DNA of 36,432 bases from Candidatus Solincola jinzensis (GCA_015711875.1 JACVJG010000001.1:1-36432), one strand, 5' to 3'. Positions 15,443 through 24,763 are shown, counted from the first letter of the stretch. A program made the numbers and translations. The notes: a model not told the origin generated them from the sequence alone.

Positions 15443-15648
15443 CGCGTGAGGTGTTCTGCGCAGGGTGTTTTCTGAACGTCGTTCAATACCCTTCCTATGG
15501 GAAAGGGGCGGGGAAGGAAAATCTTCATGAAAGCGAAATAATTCTCATGAGGTGTTTTCCGGAAGCGGGGATCCTGTTTCCGCCGTTGTGTTGTGCTTTG
15601 GAAATGCCGCGATAGATATAACCCTCGAACACGGAAGGGGAGGGGCGA

Positions 15649-18600
15649 ATGGATCTGAAAGAAGCGGTTGACCTGTACCGAGACATCCTGCAGCACTACT
15701 CACAGGGATTCTCCGTCGAGGAGGTTCTGGGGGTAGTGGTTGAGGCGCTGGGAGGAGCGAGGGCGGCGATGTTCACGCGGCGGGAACTATCGCCTTTCCT
15801 GGAATTGCGCATGGCTTGGGGTGTGAGCCCGGAAGGCCGCGAGACCCTTAAGAACGTCCTTCTCTCCTCGGACTGGATCGAGGCGCAACCGGCGCGCCAC
15901 TACGCGGTGGTGGAGAGGGAAAAACTGGGCGAGCTCGGGCTGCAGGATCTCTGCGTGGAGGCGGGCGAAGCCCTGATCCTCTTTCCCGTGAGGAGCCAAG
16001 CTCAACTCCGGGCGGCGTTGTTGGTGGCGATCCCGCATGGGGCCGCCCTTCCTGATCAGCAATCCTTCCGGACGGCGGCGGTGGGAGCGGTGCTGGAAAA
16101 GCTGTTGGACCTGTTCTTGTTCGGGGATGAGGGTGGCGAGGATCAGGCAGGCGGCGAGGCGGACACCATGGAGGCGGGCATGCTATCCGATCACCTGCTG
16201 GACCGCGTCGAGCCGGCGCGCGCGGCCTCCTTGGTGTTGGACCTGCTCATCAAGCTCCTCAACGTGGACGGCGGCACCGTTCACCGTGTAGAGGAAAAGG
16301 CGGGAGAGAGCAAGGGGGTACTGGTCGCCTCGCGGGGTTGGGGTGGCATGACCGAGATCATCGAGCATCTCTTCGAGAACCGTCTGGCGGAGTTGCTCCA
16401 GGCCATGCGCCGGACGGAAGAGCGCGAGTTCAGCCTCGACGCAGGGCGAGTGGCCGAGTTCTTTCCCGGCGTTAAACCCTATTTCCATGCCAACCAGGTA
16501 AAGAGCTTCCTGCTCACCCCTATTTTCCGGCATCAGAAGCTTGTGGGCCTGCTCACCCTCTTCGGGAAGGTCTATACGGCCATGGAGCCAAGGGATATGG
16601 AGTTGCTGGTCCGCCTGTCACGCAAGCTGGGAGAGCTTTTTTCGGCGGAGGAAGAGATCGGTACGGGTATGGAAACGGGGTACGGGGGACAGTGGGATTT
16701 CCCCTCCCTGGTGGAAAGGCTTTCGCGCCTGCCCGCCGCAATGGAGTGCGTGGAGGACTTTCTCTCCGCCGCGTTGCGCACGGTGGCGGCGGAGCTGGGT
16801 GCGGCCATGGCCTTCTGCTACTACCGTGAGCCGGGGAGTGAGGAGGTGACGGAGGCATTCCAGTGGTACGCGGAGTCGGTTTACGGGGGGGAGAGCCTGT
16901 TCCGCAACACCACCGGGGTCAAGCGCGTCGCAGAGCACCTTGAACGCATGGCGGTGGTGAAGCCCGAAAACCCCGCGCTCAGGGAGATGCCAGCGAGCGA
17001 GCAAGCCGTTCTCGAGGATCTCCTCCTGCTGCTGGTGCCGGCGCGGGAGGGGGGAGCGGTGCTGGTAAACGGGTACTACCTTCGCCCGGAGAGGCGGCTG
17101 ACCAAGTCGGAGATGGACTCCCTCCAGCCCCTGGCCGCTGCGATCTTGGGTCTGGCGCGTGGGCTGGCCGGTAGGGTCATGGCGGAGGGCTATCGCGCTT
17201 CTCTGGAAACCCTGACGGAGATCGAGGACGAGCTCGCGGCCTGTACCGACCCCGAAAAGGCTCTGCGCATCGTGGCACGCGGGGGCCGGGAGTTGCTGGG
17301 ATGTGACCGCGCCGCCGTTATGGTCTATGACGAGGAGGGGGGCGTGCTGAAAGGAGCCGTTGACGCCTCGGAAAGCGCGGGCCAGAGAGATCTGGATTTT
17401 CTTTCCAGCAGAAGCATGGCCCTGGCCTTGGGAGCGGGGCGCGCGCTTTGCGGGACCGAACGCGGGAACGCCGCAGAGGAGGGGAGCGAGGACGCTGCGA
17501 GGTCGTATATAGCCGTTCCCCTCACCGGCCGTCGGGGAAGGATAGGGGCGCTGGTCTTCGAAAAATTCTTTAAGGAGGATTTCTTCCAAGAGTATCACCG
17601 CCGCCTGGCGCATTTCCTCGCCGGACAGGCGGTCTCCACCCTCGAGTCACGCCGCGAGGGGCTTGCCCTTGAGAGCAAGCTCTCCGAAAACGAGTCCCTC
17701 CTGGGTGTTTTCAGGCGCCTGCCATCCTCCCAGACCTTTGAGGAGATGTGCGAGAGCCTCTACGAGGAGCTTGCCGTGAGGATGGGCTTGGATCTTCTTC
17801 TCGTATCCGTCTACGGCAAGGCGGGCATAAGGAGGTCGGTCTTGCTCAACGGGAAAAAGGAGGAGAACGGCGCTTTCGAGGAGCTCCTCGACGCCAGGGG
17901 ACCCCTTATGTTGACGCTCTCGCGGGCGGGGAAGCTGGTGAGAAACAACCTGAACTCCTTTCTTCGCGGCCCCGGCGAGGACGAGTTGGCCATGAAGGGC
18001 ATACGTTCATACATGGCTATGGAGCTGCGGGGTGAGGACCTCAAAGGGGTCATGCTGGTGGGGAGCTCTCGCGGCGGTGCCTTCGGCGACAGGGAGGCGG
18101 AGTTGGTGGAGAGGACCGCGGGGATACTCAGCTCCTTTGCCGGGGTCTCGTTGCGGCATGACGCCATGAGGGGCCGTATTCGCCTCCTGGAGGAGATGTG
18201 CAGGGTGCAGGAGGAGAGGGTCAAGGCCAAGACCGATCTCATCAACATGGCAGCGCATGAGATCCGCCATCCCCTTACCCTCATCATGGGCTTTTCGGAG
18301 GTGATGAGGGATTACGGCGAGGGCATGGACGCGGCGGAAAGCCGCGAGGTGGCGAACAAGCTGGTCAAGGCCGCGGACAGGTTGAGGCGCAGCGTGGTGA
18401 ACATGATGGAGATATCGCGCCTCGAATCCGGCAAGCTGACCATGGTGACCGAGGAGGTCGATCTGCGCGCGCTGTTGGCCGGTTTGCGGGAAGAGCTGCA
18501 GGCGCGTTCCTCTGGCCATGCGCTTGAGATCAGGCTGGAGCCGGGCGCGGAGAAAGTGGTCGCGGATCGCGACAAGCTGGAGATAATCCTTTTCAACCTC

Positions 18601-18942
18601 ATGGAGAACGCGTTGAAGTATTCGCCTCCCGGCTCCCTGGTGGAGGTCTTCGCGCGCCGCGGAGCACGCGAGGCGGTGTTGGGGGTGCGCGACGAAGGCC
18701 AGGGTATAAGCGAGGAAAACATCAAGCTGATCTTCCAGCCCTTCCGGCGCGTCGAGGAGGGAGGGGCCGGCTTAGCAAAGGGCATGGGGCTCGGCCTGTA
18801 TATCGTCAGCCGTCTGGTCGAGGCGCAGGGCGGACGCATAGAGGTGAGAAGCGAGCATGGCAGGGGATCGACCTTCCTGGTTCACCTGCCGCAGCCGGGG
18901 CTGGAGAATGACATCTCCAAGGGCAAGGCGGCGAGAGCGTAG
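15649..18942 (+). CDS. Large soluble multi-GAF sensor histidine kinase
   Basis: This is a 1097-residue cytoplasmic sensor kinase with no signal peptide or membrane helix. Before the kinase core it carries about five GAF-like segments (roughly residues 10-165, 185-345, 350-510, 525-680 and 695-840), typical small-molecule or redox sensor modules. I place their boundaries only by eye. A short helical linker precedes the HisKA domain with H-box AAHEIRHPLTLI, phospho-acceptor His870. The ATPase domain is complete: N-box NLMENALKYS, G1 DEGQGIS, F-box FQPFRR and G2 GMGLGLYI. GGGGAGGGG precedes the ATG. No cognate regulator is adjacent, so an orphan regulator such as the receiver at 5212-5601 is a candidate partner. 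The ligands of the GAF domains are unknown. Confidence 0.92.
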   Translation: MDLKEAVDLYRDILQHYSQGFSVEEVLGVVVEALGGARAAMFTRRELSPFLELRMAWGVSPEGRETLKNVLLSSDWIEAQPARHYAVVEREKLGELGLQDLCVEAGEALILFPVRSQAQLRAALLVAIPHGAALPDQQSFRTAAVGAVLEKLLDLFLFGDEGGEDQAGGEADTMEAGMLSDHLLDRVEPARAASLVLDLLIKLLNVDGGTVHRVEEKAGESKGVLVASRGWGGMTEIIEHLFENRLAELLQAMRRTEEREFSLDAGRVAEFFPGVKPYFHANQVKSFLLTPIFRHQKLVGLLTLFGKVYTAMEPRDMELLVRLSRKLGELFSAEEEIGTGMETGYGGQWDFPSLVERLSRLPAAMECVEDFLSAALRTVAAELGAAMAFCYYREPGSEEVTEAFQWYAESVYGGESLFRNTTGVKRVAEHLERMAVVKPENPALREMPASEQAVLEDLLLLLVPAREGGAVLVNGYYLRPERRLTKSEMDSLQPLAAAILGLARGLAGRVMAEGYRASLETLTEIEDELAACTDPEKALRIVARGGRELLGCDRAAVMVYDEEGGVLKGAVDASESAGQRDLDFLSSRSMALALGAGRALCGTERGNAAEEGSEDAARSYIAVPLTGRRGRIGALVFEKFFKEDFFQEYHRRLAHFLAGQAVSTLESRREGLALESKLSENESLLGVFRRLPSSQTFEEMCESLYEELAVRMGLDLLLVSVYGKAGIRRSVLLNGKKEENGAFEELLDARGPLMLTLSRAGKLVRNNLNSFLRGPGEDELAMKGIRSYMAMELRGEDLKGVMLVGSSRGGAFGDREAELVERTAGILSSFAGVSLRHDAMRGRIRLLEEMCRVQEERVKAKTDLINMAAHEIRHPLTLIMGFSEVMRDYGEGMDAAESREVANKLVKAADRLRRSVVNMMEISRLESGKLTMVTEEVDLRALLAGLREELQARSSGHALEIRLEPGAEKVVADRDKLEIILFNLMENALKYSPPGSLVEVFARRGAREAVLGVRDEGQGISEENIKLIFQPFRRVEEGGAGLAKGMGLGLYIVSRLVEAQGGRIEVRSEHGRGSTFLVHLPQPGLENDISKGKAARA

Positions 18943-19179
18943 GAAAGACTTGCACAACCGCCCCACGCGCCTCTTTACTCGCTAAACGCCATCAAGGGGC
19001 TTCATCCCCGGGCTCTTTACAGCGCCGATCTGTCGCCCCACCCTGGCAGATGACAAGAAGAAAAAGGCTCTTATCTGTCCATATCAAGGCTTCCGGCGCA
19101 AGGGTCGGAGCAGGTTAAGCCTTCGCCGCCCGGCTTCTGTGCCTTAAAATGAGGGTGGGTTACGCTCTTTACCGGGGGT

Positions 19180-20076
19180 ATGGCTTTGAGGATCGCCTAT
19201 ACAAGTGACCTCCACGTGGATATATCCCAGCGCAACTGGGAGCTGGTCCCCTACCTCGTGGAGGTGCTCAAGTTAGTGGATCCCGACGTGCTGGTGATAG
19301 CCGGGGACGTAAGCCCGGAGTTGGGAGACCTGGAATACGCGCTGGATTGCTTTTCCCTCCTGCGCTGCCTGAAGCTCTTCGTCCCAGGGAACCAGGACAT
19401 CTGGGTTCTCTCCGAGGAGATGCAGGAATCAGGGCACGACTCCTATGAGAAGTATTTTTTTTACCTTCCTGACGCCTGCCGGCGCAACGGTTTTGTACCT
19501 TTGTGGATGGAGCCTGTCACCCTGCGTGGGGTGGGATTCGCGGGGAGCGTGGGTTGGTATGACCACAAGGGAGGCAGGGAGGCTCAGGCCGCTTTTCCGC
19601 GAGAGCATCACTACCTACTGGACAGCGTGTGGAACGATATGCGCTGGGCATGCTGGGGCGATATCTCGCTCATGATGGACGGGGCGCCGGCTCTGGTGAG
19701 GAGGCCTGACGGCGAGGTGGCGCGGGAGTTCAACCTGCGTCTCGACCAGGACATAGAGATGCTGGCGGGAGACTCGAGGGTCAGAGAGATCGTGGTGGTG
19801 ACGCATTATCCTCCCTTCGAAGAGCTTACGGTGGAAGGTGTGCCTTTCCCCGGCTCCCGGGACACAGGTGGGATCCTCCTCTCCCATCCCAAGGTCAGCA
19901 CATCGATATCTGGGCACATCCACGACAAGCGAGACCTCCTGGTGAGGGGGGTACGCGCGGTGCGCAGTCCCGTAGGGTACCTGGGATGGGAGCGGCGAAA
20001 ATACCAGGATGTGGTAATGAACTGCCTGGAGGTCATCCACATCATGGAAGGAGACGACTTTATCCCCGAGGCATGA
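19180..20076 (+). CDS. Metallophosphoesterase with GNQD in place of GNHD
   Basis: This is a 298-residue calcineurin-like phosphoesterase. Motifs are YTSDLHVD near the N-terminus, VIAGDVSPE, VPGNQDIW (68-75), VVVTHYPPFE and SGHIHDKRD. These supply most ligands of a two-metal centre. The conserved GNH(D/E) block reads GNQD: the His that normally assists catalysis is Gln72. The enzyme may therefore have altered activity or specificity. The insertion between the third and fourth motifs (about 130 residues, Trp-rich) is longer than in minimal members and probably forms a substrate cap. GGGGG just before the ATG is its ribosome-binding site. It is convergent with the cupin gene. The substrate is unknown. 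Confidence 0.88.
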   Translation: MALRIAYTSDLHVDISQRNWELVPYLVEVLKLVDPDVLVIAGDVSPELGDLEYALDCFSLLRCLKLFVPGNQDIWVLSEEMQESGHDSYEKYFFYLPDACRRNGFVPLWMEPVTLRGVGFAGSVGWYDHKGGREAQAAFPREHHYLLDSVWNDMRWACWGDISLMMDGAPALVRRPDGEVAREFNLRLDQDIEMLAGDSRVREIVVVTHYPPFEELTVEGVPFPGSRDTGGILLSHPKVSTSISGHIHDKRDLLVRGVRAVRSPVGYLGWERRKYQDVVMNCLEVIHIMEGDDFIPEA

Positions 20077-20103
20077 GCGCAGCCGGGCAGCGCGGTGGAG
20101 CGC

Positions 20104-20445
20104 TCAAGATCCTGACGAGGGGATGGTGCAGATAAAGCTCAGCGTCCGCCCTCCGGGATTCCTCAACTGATGCAGCTCTCCCGCGGGGATGAAGACGGCG
20201 GTCCCGGGTCGCACACTTCGCCTGCCCTCATCGCCGACCACTTCCCCTTCTCCGGAGAGGATGAATATCTCGTGTTCCCAGGGGTGGCGGTGGAGGGGAG
20301 AGTATCCCCCCGGAGCGATCTCGAAGACGCGCATATAGTAATTAGGCGCTCCGTCGTCGGCGGATATCACCCACCTCACGGTCACGCCGCTGGTCTCCCC
20401 ACCGGGGTCTTGCACCGGGACCTCCGTGTAATGGACCACTTTCAT
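20104..20445 (-). CDS. Single-domain cupin protein
   Basis: This is a 113-residue single cupin barrel. Motif 1 is PGGYSPLHRHPWEHEIFILSG with metal ligands His52, His54 and Glu59. Motif 2 is PGTAVFIPAGELHQLRN with His92, so the metal site looks intact. The frame is open to a TTG at 20460 that has GAGGAG five bases upstream. However, the ATG at 20445 gives the common cupin N-terminus MKVVHYTEV and sits six bases after a perfect TATAAT, which fits a leaderless transcript. Both starts are possible; I prefer the ATG. Small cupins of this type bind metals and act as isomerases, dioxygenases or binding proteins. No neighbour suggests a pathway. Confidence 0.88.
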   Translation of the reverse strand: MKVVHYTEVPVQDPGGETSGVTVRWVISADDGAPNYYMRVFEIAPGGYSPLHRHPWEHEIFILSGEGEVVGDEGRRSVRPGTAVFIPAGELHQLRNPGGRTLSFICTIPSSGS

Positions 20446-20451
20446 GCCCCC

Positions 20452-20457
20452 ATTATA
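20452..20457 (-). promoter_or_regulatory. -10 element TATAAT of the cupin gene, leaderless arrangement
   Basis: On the minus strand TATAAT is followed by six bases and then the ATG at 20445, so transcription would start at or next to the start codon. No good -35 is present 17 bases upstream. Confidence 0.5.
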
Positions 20458-20460
20458 CAA

Positions 20461-20794
20461 TCACGCTCCTCACTTACACAGCGGTGTTGCGCGAAGGCGG
20501 GGGGATCGCCTTTGCTTAGCCCCACCGTCAAGCGATGCCGTCCCGCTGGTCTGGCGCCTTTCTGGCGAGCGTCGATGGAACCACCATTTCGTCGCGCCGC
20601 CTGCGATTGGAGCCAGCCCCGCGGTTTACCGGACAGTGCACGCGCGAGCTGAGAAAATCACCCTTACGTCGCGGCGCTTGCAACCCTTTAGGTAATCATA
20701 TGAGAGGACGAAAAAGACATCATAGGTTTACGTAGAAAAAACCGCGGTGAGGGCGTTGTAGATGTCGTATGTGGGCCGAGGAGCGGGAGAGAGC
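20461..20794. other. Intergenic region between cupin and zinc-ribbon gene
   Basis: These 334 bases contain the upstream region of the cupin gene and an A/T-rich patch at about 20690-20745 that may hold the promoter of the small zinc-ribbon gene. The open frames here are unconvincing and no RNA gene is recognised. Confidence 0.4.
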
Positions 20795-21007
20795 ATGAGA
20801 AGGGATTCTGGTTACGGCTTCTATTTCGCCCAGGGCGGCATCCACTGTCCCCTTTGCGGAGCACGCATGCCGCGCGGGTCCTTCTTCTGCGGGCATTGCC
20901 GGCGCAGTGGACGCTTACATCTTGACGAGAGCGACGTGCGCGCGGCTTCCAGGGAGATCAGGCTCCCCCGAGGCATTCTGCGGAATGGCCTCCGGCGCAG
21001 CGCTTAA
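20795..21007 (+). CDS. Small zinc-ribbon protein
   Basis: This is a 70-residue protein with one four-Cys zinc ribbon: Cys18 and Cys21 (HCPLCG) and Cys32 and Cys35 (FCGHC). A basic C-terminal tail follows (ASREIRLPRGILRNGLRRSA). It has no membrane segment. The ATG at 20795 has GGGAG five bases upstream; an in-frame ATG at 20762 would add 11 residues and has a weaker site. Small zinc ribbons of this kind are often nucleic-acid or protein adaptors. There is no family assignment, and it stands alone between two regions without genes. Confidence 0.6.
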   Translation: MRRDSGYGFYFAQGGIHCPLCGARMPRGSFFCGHCRRSGRLHLDESDVRAASREIRLPRGILRNGLRRSA

Positions 21008-21447
21008 ACGGCGATGCTCTGCGTGAAGACGCCTCGAAATATAGGTATGCGAGCCATTTCTTAATCAGGCCTCCAAGCGTTTTCTTCAACCACGAGACCC
21101 CGCCGGCTTCAAACCGCCTCATCATCTGTTCCGCTTGCCCCCGGTCGCCGGGATGGGATGCGCCCTGTCGTCGAGGTGGCGCGGTCATAGCGCAAACGCG
21201 TCGGCGTGCCTCTGTTGTCGCGGGATGCCCCCGCATCACCTGATGGGTTACCCATCCGGCTATGGAGGGGCGTGTTCCCCCAGGCGGCTCTCGAGGCTCC
21301 ATGCATGTATAATTATGTTCGGTCCGGCGCGGTCTTGGAGGCTTATTTGCGAGCAAAGCCGGAAGGCGGCAGGCTAAGTCGAAGCCGGTTATTTCCTGCA
21401 CAGGAAAGCTGACCCGTGGAGGAGGACGCTGGCGGAAAGAGGAGCCC
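21008..21447. other. Intergenic region and leader of the methyltransferase gene
   Basis: These 440 bases hold no credible gene. A perfect TATAAT at 21308-21313 could be a -10 element giving a leader of about 130 bases, but there is no clear -35. I looked for a cobalamin riboswitch, given the downstream family, and did not see its conserved B12-box. Confidence 0.4.
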
Positions 21448-22449
21448 GTGGCATTGAACCTCCTTGATCTGGTGATGAGCAGCGTCAACCGCATGGTGGC
21501 TCCCATCGCAGGTTACCCAGGCGTAAGGATCTCCGGCCACTCCGTAAAGGAGGCGCTCCACCACGCGGGCGTGCAAGCGGAAGCGTTGCGGGCCCTAGAA
21601 TCAAGACTTCGCCCCGATATCTCGTTCACCCTGCTCGACCTCACGGTGGAGGCGGAGGCGATGGGACTCGGGGTGCATTTCCACGACCGTCAGCCGCCCA
21701 ACCTGCTGGATCAGAAGCTGCCGAGGTTGGAACGATTTTATGAGCTTGGTCCTCCGGACCCGGAAAGGGCAGGACGGATGCCGGTATTCCTGCAGGTCGC
21801 AGAGGGATTGGCGGAAAGCCGTGGAAGGGCTACGGGAGCCTTCGTCACCGCTCCTTTCACCCTGCTGGCCCAATTGCTGGGAACCGAGGAGCTCATCGAC
21901 CGTGTGCGTCTAGGGGATGACCTTGCGGAACCCCTGGCCTTCGCCACCGAGACCGTGGGGGGCTACGCGGCCGCCCTCGCTCAAAGGGTCGACCTGGTCA
22001 TGATCGTCGATCCGGTGTCCAGTGCCCTTAAGGCCCAGGAATACCACCACCTTTACCGGCCGTTCATGAGCGGGCTGGCGGCCATCATAAGAGCCTCGGG
22101 CGCGTTGAGTGTGGCGCACGTTTGCGGCGATTCCGCGCACCTCCTTGAAACCATTTCTCTGGCAGGCGTGGATGGCATATCCCTGGATTCCAGGGTCGAC
22201 CTGGCCCGTGAGGCGGCTAGGGTACCGTCAAACCTGGTGCTGATGGGGAACATCGATCCCAAGCGCGTGTTGCGCCGCGGGACCGTGGAGGATGTGCGCT
22301 GGGAGGTGAAAAGGCTGCTGCGCCAAACCGGCAGGATGCGCAACTTCATCCTCTCCACCGGTTGTGACGTGGCATATGATACCCCTATCGCCAACCTGGA
22401 GGCGATGGCGCAGGAAGCCAGGGCCTGGCGCCGGCGGTCTCTGTCCTGA
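21448..22449 (+). CDS. Uroporphyrinogen decarboxylase/MtaA-type methyltransferase
   Basis: This is a 333-residue TIM-barrel protein of the URO-D superfamily, MtaA/CmuA branch. These enzymes move methyl groups between corrinoid proteins and thiols such as coenzyme M. The zinc site typical of the methyltransferase branch is visible: His224 and Cys226 in HVCGDS, and Cys306 in STGCDV. TAPFTLLAQLLG and GNIDPKRVL are also family-typical. The start is a GTG with GAGGAG very close upstream, so an alternative start is possible. No corrinoid protein or substrate-specific methyltransferase is adjacent. It could serve corrinoid-dependent methyl metabolism elsewhere in the genome. The acceptor is unknown. 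Confidence 0.88.
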   Translation: MALNLLDLVMSSVNRMVAPIAGYPGVRISGHSVKEALHHAGVQAEALRALESRLRPDISFTLLDLTVEAEAMGLGVHFHDRQPPNLLDQKLPRLERFYELGPPDPERAGRMPVFLQVAEGLAESRGRATGAFVTAPFTLLAQLLGTEELIDRVRLGDDLAEPLAFATETVGGYAAALAQRVDLVMIVDPVSSALKAQEYHHLYRPFMSGLAAIIRASGALSVAHVCGDSAHLLETISLAGVDGISLDSRVDLAREAARVPSNLVLMGNIDPKRVLRRGTVEDVRWEVKRLLRQTGRMRNFILSTGCDVAYDTPIANLEAMAQEARAWRRRSLS

Positions 22450-22472
22450 GCCGACTCGAAAAACACGCGGCA

Positions 22473-24617
22473 ATGGGAGGTCGGCGGTTGGTATTTGGTG
22501 TGAGAAAAAGGATCATGGCAGAAGGCATGGCTGTCGTGACGGCCTTTCTTCTCCTCTCGGCATGCGCCCCTCCGCGCGGTGGGGCGAAAGCCGATGCCGG
22601 AAATCCGTCTCCACGCTTGCCGGTTTTATTGCTGAACGCCTCCGTCTACACCGATACCTATGACCCAGCGCGACTGCCGTCGGGCTTCACCGTGGACGCA
22701 TATCCTTACCAGACGATGGCGCCCTATCTCCTGCAGTTCGATGGTCCCATCCGTGAGGTATGGCTCGAGGATCTGAGGGGAATAGGCGCTGAACCCCGGG
22801 GGTACATCCCCTACAACGCTATTCTGGCGCGCATGGATGGAAAGGCTGTCTCGCGCCTGGGAGAGATAGAGCACCTGGATTGGTACGGTCTGTATCAACC
22901 CTATTTCAAGCTCTCTCCCTCTCTGCAATTGCTCCTTTCCCAGGGAGGTGAGGTCGATGTGATGGCTATGCTCTTCTCTCCCGATTGCCTGGCGCCTTCC
23001 TTGGAGGGTTTCTCGAACGCTTCATTTGAGGTTCTGGGGGCTGCCTCCGATGCCTGGGGCGCGCTTGTGGTGTTACGCTTGCCGGTGGAGAGGCTGGGGG
23101 AAGTGGCCGCTTCCGAGGCGGTGGAATGGCTTGATTTATGCGGGCAGGGGACTCTCCCCGCCGCGCTGGAAATGGGCGGGGGATCCCGAGAGCCATCCGT
23201 AACTTATTACGCGCCGGAGGAAAGAGGGTCGCTGGTGGGCCTGTGCGATACAGGTTTGGGAAAAGGGGGTCTGGGCGGAGTGCCTAGGCCACTTGCGGCG
23301 TCCGTGGCTGCGCTTGAATCCCTGCGCGGTGACGATGGGGCTGACGCGTGCGGGCACGGCACGGCTACGGCGGGCGCGCTTGTGGGAGCAAAGGGCGGGC
23401 AAGCGGCGGACCAGGATATAAGGGAGAAGACCCGCCTCATCGACTACGCCGTCGGCTACGGCATCTCCAGCCCTCCCCAACCGCTCAGCCTTTTCGGGAT
23501 GATAGAGGACGCTTATGTTCGGGGCGCGCGTGTTTTTCTCTGTGGGAGCGTGCCTGAGGGCCGAGAATCACTGGGGATATATGGATCGTTTTCCTTCCAG
23601 AGAGACGCCCTGGTGTGGCAGCGCCCTGACATGGTACTGGTGGAGGCGGCCGGGAACGAGGGCACGGACGCCGATGGAGACGGCAGGGTTGATGAGGGGA
23701 GTCTCCTGGGGGGAGCGACGGCGAAAAACGCTCTCAGCGTTGGGGGTTGCGAGGGAACCGGAGGGCTTGCTCCGGAGGGCGGGTATCCCGCATATGGCCA
23801 GCTCGAGGGAGAATTCACCGGCCGTTTCCCGGTGGAGCCGTTGCGCAGTGACTCCTGCGTGGGGAAGGGAGAGGGCATGGCGGCTTTCAGCTCCCGTGGC
23901 CCCACCAGGGATGGCAGAATAAAACCTGACCTTGTGGAGGTGGCCACAGGGGTTACGGTGCCCGCTTCGGGGGGCAGTATGACCGCGCCCGGGCTGCGTG
24001 CCGCTGGCGATGGGGAGCAGGTGTCGGCCTTAGGCACCAGCGTGGCGGCGGCGAGGGCGGCCGCGGTGATAGCGTCGATGCGCCCAGTGCTGGCGCGGGC
24101 GCTGGGTGCGGAGCCTTCCGCGGCTTTACTTAAGGCCTTTGCCGTCAACGGGGCGGTGGAAATGAGCCCGGGGCAGTATGGCACGGAAAACCTGGAGGTC
24201 CCGCCAGCGCCGAACGTGGTGGAAGGGTGGGGAAGACTGGACCTCGGCGCCTTCAAGCAGGCCGGATCATGGGTCAAGGTTCTGGATGACCGCGAGGGCA
24301 TGCGCATTGGCGACTCACGCGTTTACGGGATAGAGGTGGGAGAAGGCGAGGAACTGCGGGTCACCCTGGCCTGGTCCGATTATCCCTCTCTGCCCGAGGC
24401 CAGGCTGCAGCTGGTGAACGACCTGGACCTTCGGGTGGTGAGTCCAGGAGGCGAGGTGTTCTATCCCAACGGTAGGAGCTCGCGCGACCCCCTTAACAAC
24501 GTAGAGAGGGTGGTGGTCGATATCAAAGGCAGGCCGGGCGATTACCGCATAGAGCTCTCGGCCTGGAACACGCCCTTCTCGCCCCAGCCCTTCGCTCTGG
24601 TGGCGCAGGTGCTATAA
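22473..24617 (+). CDS. Subtilisin-like S8 protease, lipoprotein
   Basis: This is a 714-residue exported serine protease. A basic n-region and hydrophobic core end in the lipobox LLSAC with Cys31, so it should be anchored to the outer face of the membrane. Propeptide-like sequence fills about 45-245. The S8 catalytic triad is complete: Asp259 in GLCDTGLG, His295 in CGHGTATAG and Ser523 in ALGTSVAAA, with oxyanion Asn395 in AAGNEG. FSSRGPTRDGRIKPDL is also typical. The last 130 residues form a beta-rich domain (VTLAWSDYP, LVNDLDLRVVSPGG) like the C-domain of KP-43-type proteases. In-frame GTG 22500 and ATG 22515 (with AAAAAGG) are alternative starts. The final 85 bases before VL-stop are repeated 130 bases downstream. 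Confidence 0.92.
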   Translation: MGGRRLVFGVRKRIMAEGMAVVTAFLLLSACAPPRGGAKADAGNPSPRLPVLLLNASVYTDTYDPARLPSGFTVDAYPYQTMAPYLLQFDGPIREVWLEDLRGIGAEPRGYIPYNAILARMDGKAVSRLGEIEHLDWYGLYQPYFKLSPSLQLLLSQGGEVDVMAMLFSPDCLAPSLEGFSNASFEVLGAASDAWGALVVLRLPVERLGEVAASEAVEWLDLCGQGTLPAALEMGGGSREPSVTYYAPEERGSLVGLCDTGLGKGGLGGVPRPLAASVAALESLRGDDGADACGHGTATAGALVGAKGGQAADQDIREKTRLIDYAVGYGISSPPQPLSLFGMIEDAYVRGARVFLCGSVPEGRESLGIYGSFSFQRDALVWQRPDMVLVEAAGNEGTDADGDGRVDEGSLLGGATAKNALSVGGCEGTGGLAPEGGYPAYGQLEGEFTGRFPVEPLRSDSCVGKGEGMAAFSSRGPTRDGRIKPDLVEVATGVTVPASGGSMTAPGLRAAGDGEQVSALGTSVAAARAAAVIASMRPVLARALGAEPSAALLKAFAVNGAVEMSPGQYGTENLEVPPAPNVVEGWGRLDLGAFKQAGSWVKVLDDREGMRIGDSRVYGIEVGEGEELRVTLAWSDYPSLPEARLQLVNDLDLRVVSPGGEVFYPNGRSSRDPLNNVERVVVDIKGRPGDYRIELSAWNTPFSPQPFALVAQVL
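24526..24610 (+). repeat. Gene-tail direct repeat B, copy 1 (inside the S8 protease)
   Basis: This 85-base segment encodes the last part of the protease (from RPGDYRIELSAWN to ALVAQV). It is repeated without mismatch at 24656-24740, at an offset of 130 bases. Confidence 0.95.
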
Positions 24618-24655
24618 AGGAGATAGCGGCTGAAAAAGGCGGCGGCTATAGAGAT

Positions 24656-24740
24656 AAGGCAGGCCGGGCGATTACCGCATAGAGCTCTCGGCCTGGAACA
24701 CGCCCTTCTCGCCCCAGCCCTTCGCTCTGGTGGCGCAGGT
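24656..24740 (+). repeat. Gene-tail direct repeat B, copy 2 (upstream of the Fe-S gene)
   Basis: This is the second identical copy, ending 23 bases before the next start codon. Read in the protease frame it continues VAQVFREGERRRER and ends at a TGA that overlaps the start region of the Fe-S gene. That would be a natural coupled gene junction. This suggests the copy 2 ending may be the ancestral or alternative C-terminus. Confidence 0.95.
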
Positions 24741-24763
24741 ATTCCGAGAGGGGGAACGCAGGC

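Larger units (their letters stand above)
15322..15648. other. Intergenic region before the GAF histidine kinase
   Basis: These 327 bases hold the hairpin after the kinase stop, the second copy of the shared 17-base motif and the GGGGAGGGG ribosome-binding site of the next gene. A TAGATATAAC stretch near 15613 could be a -10 region. No gene is visible. Confidence 0.45.

Noticed and set aside
21120..21447. Cobalamin riboswitch before the MtaA-like gene
   Set aside because: The B12-box and the rest of the conserved core are not recognisable.
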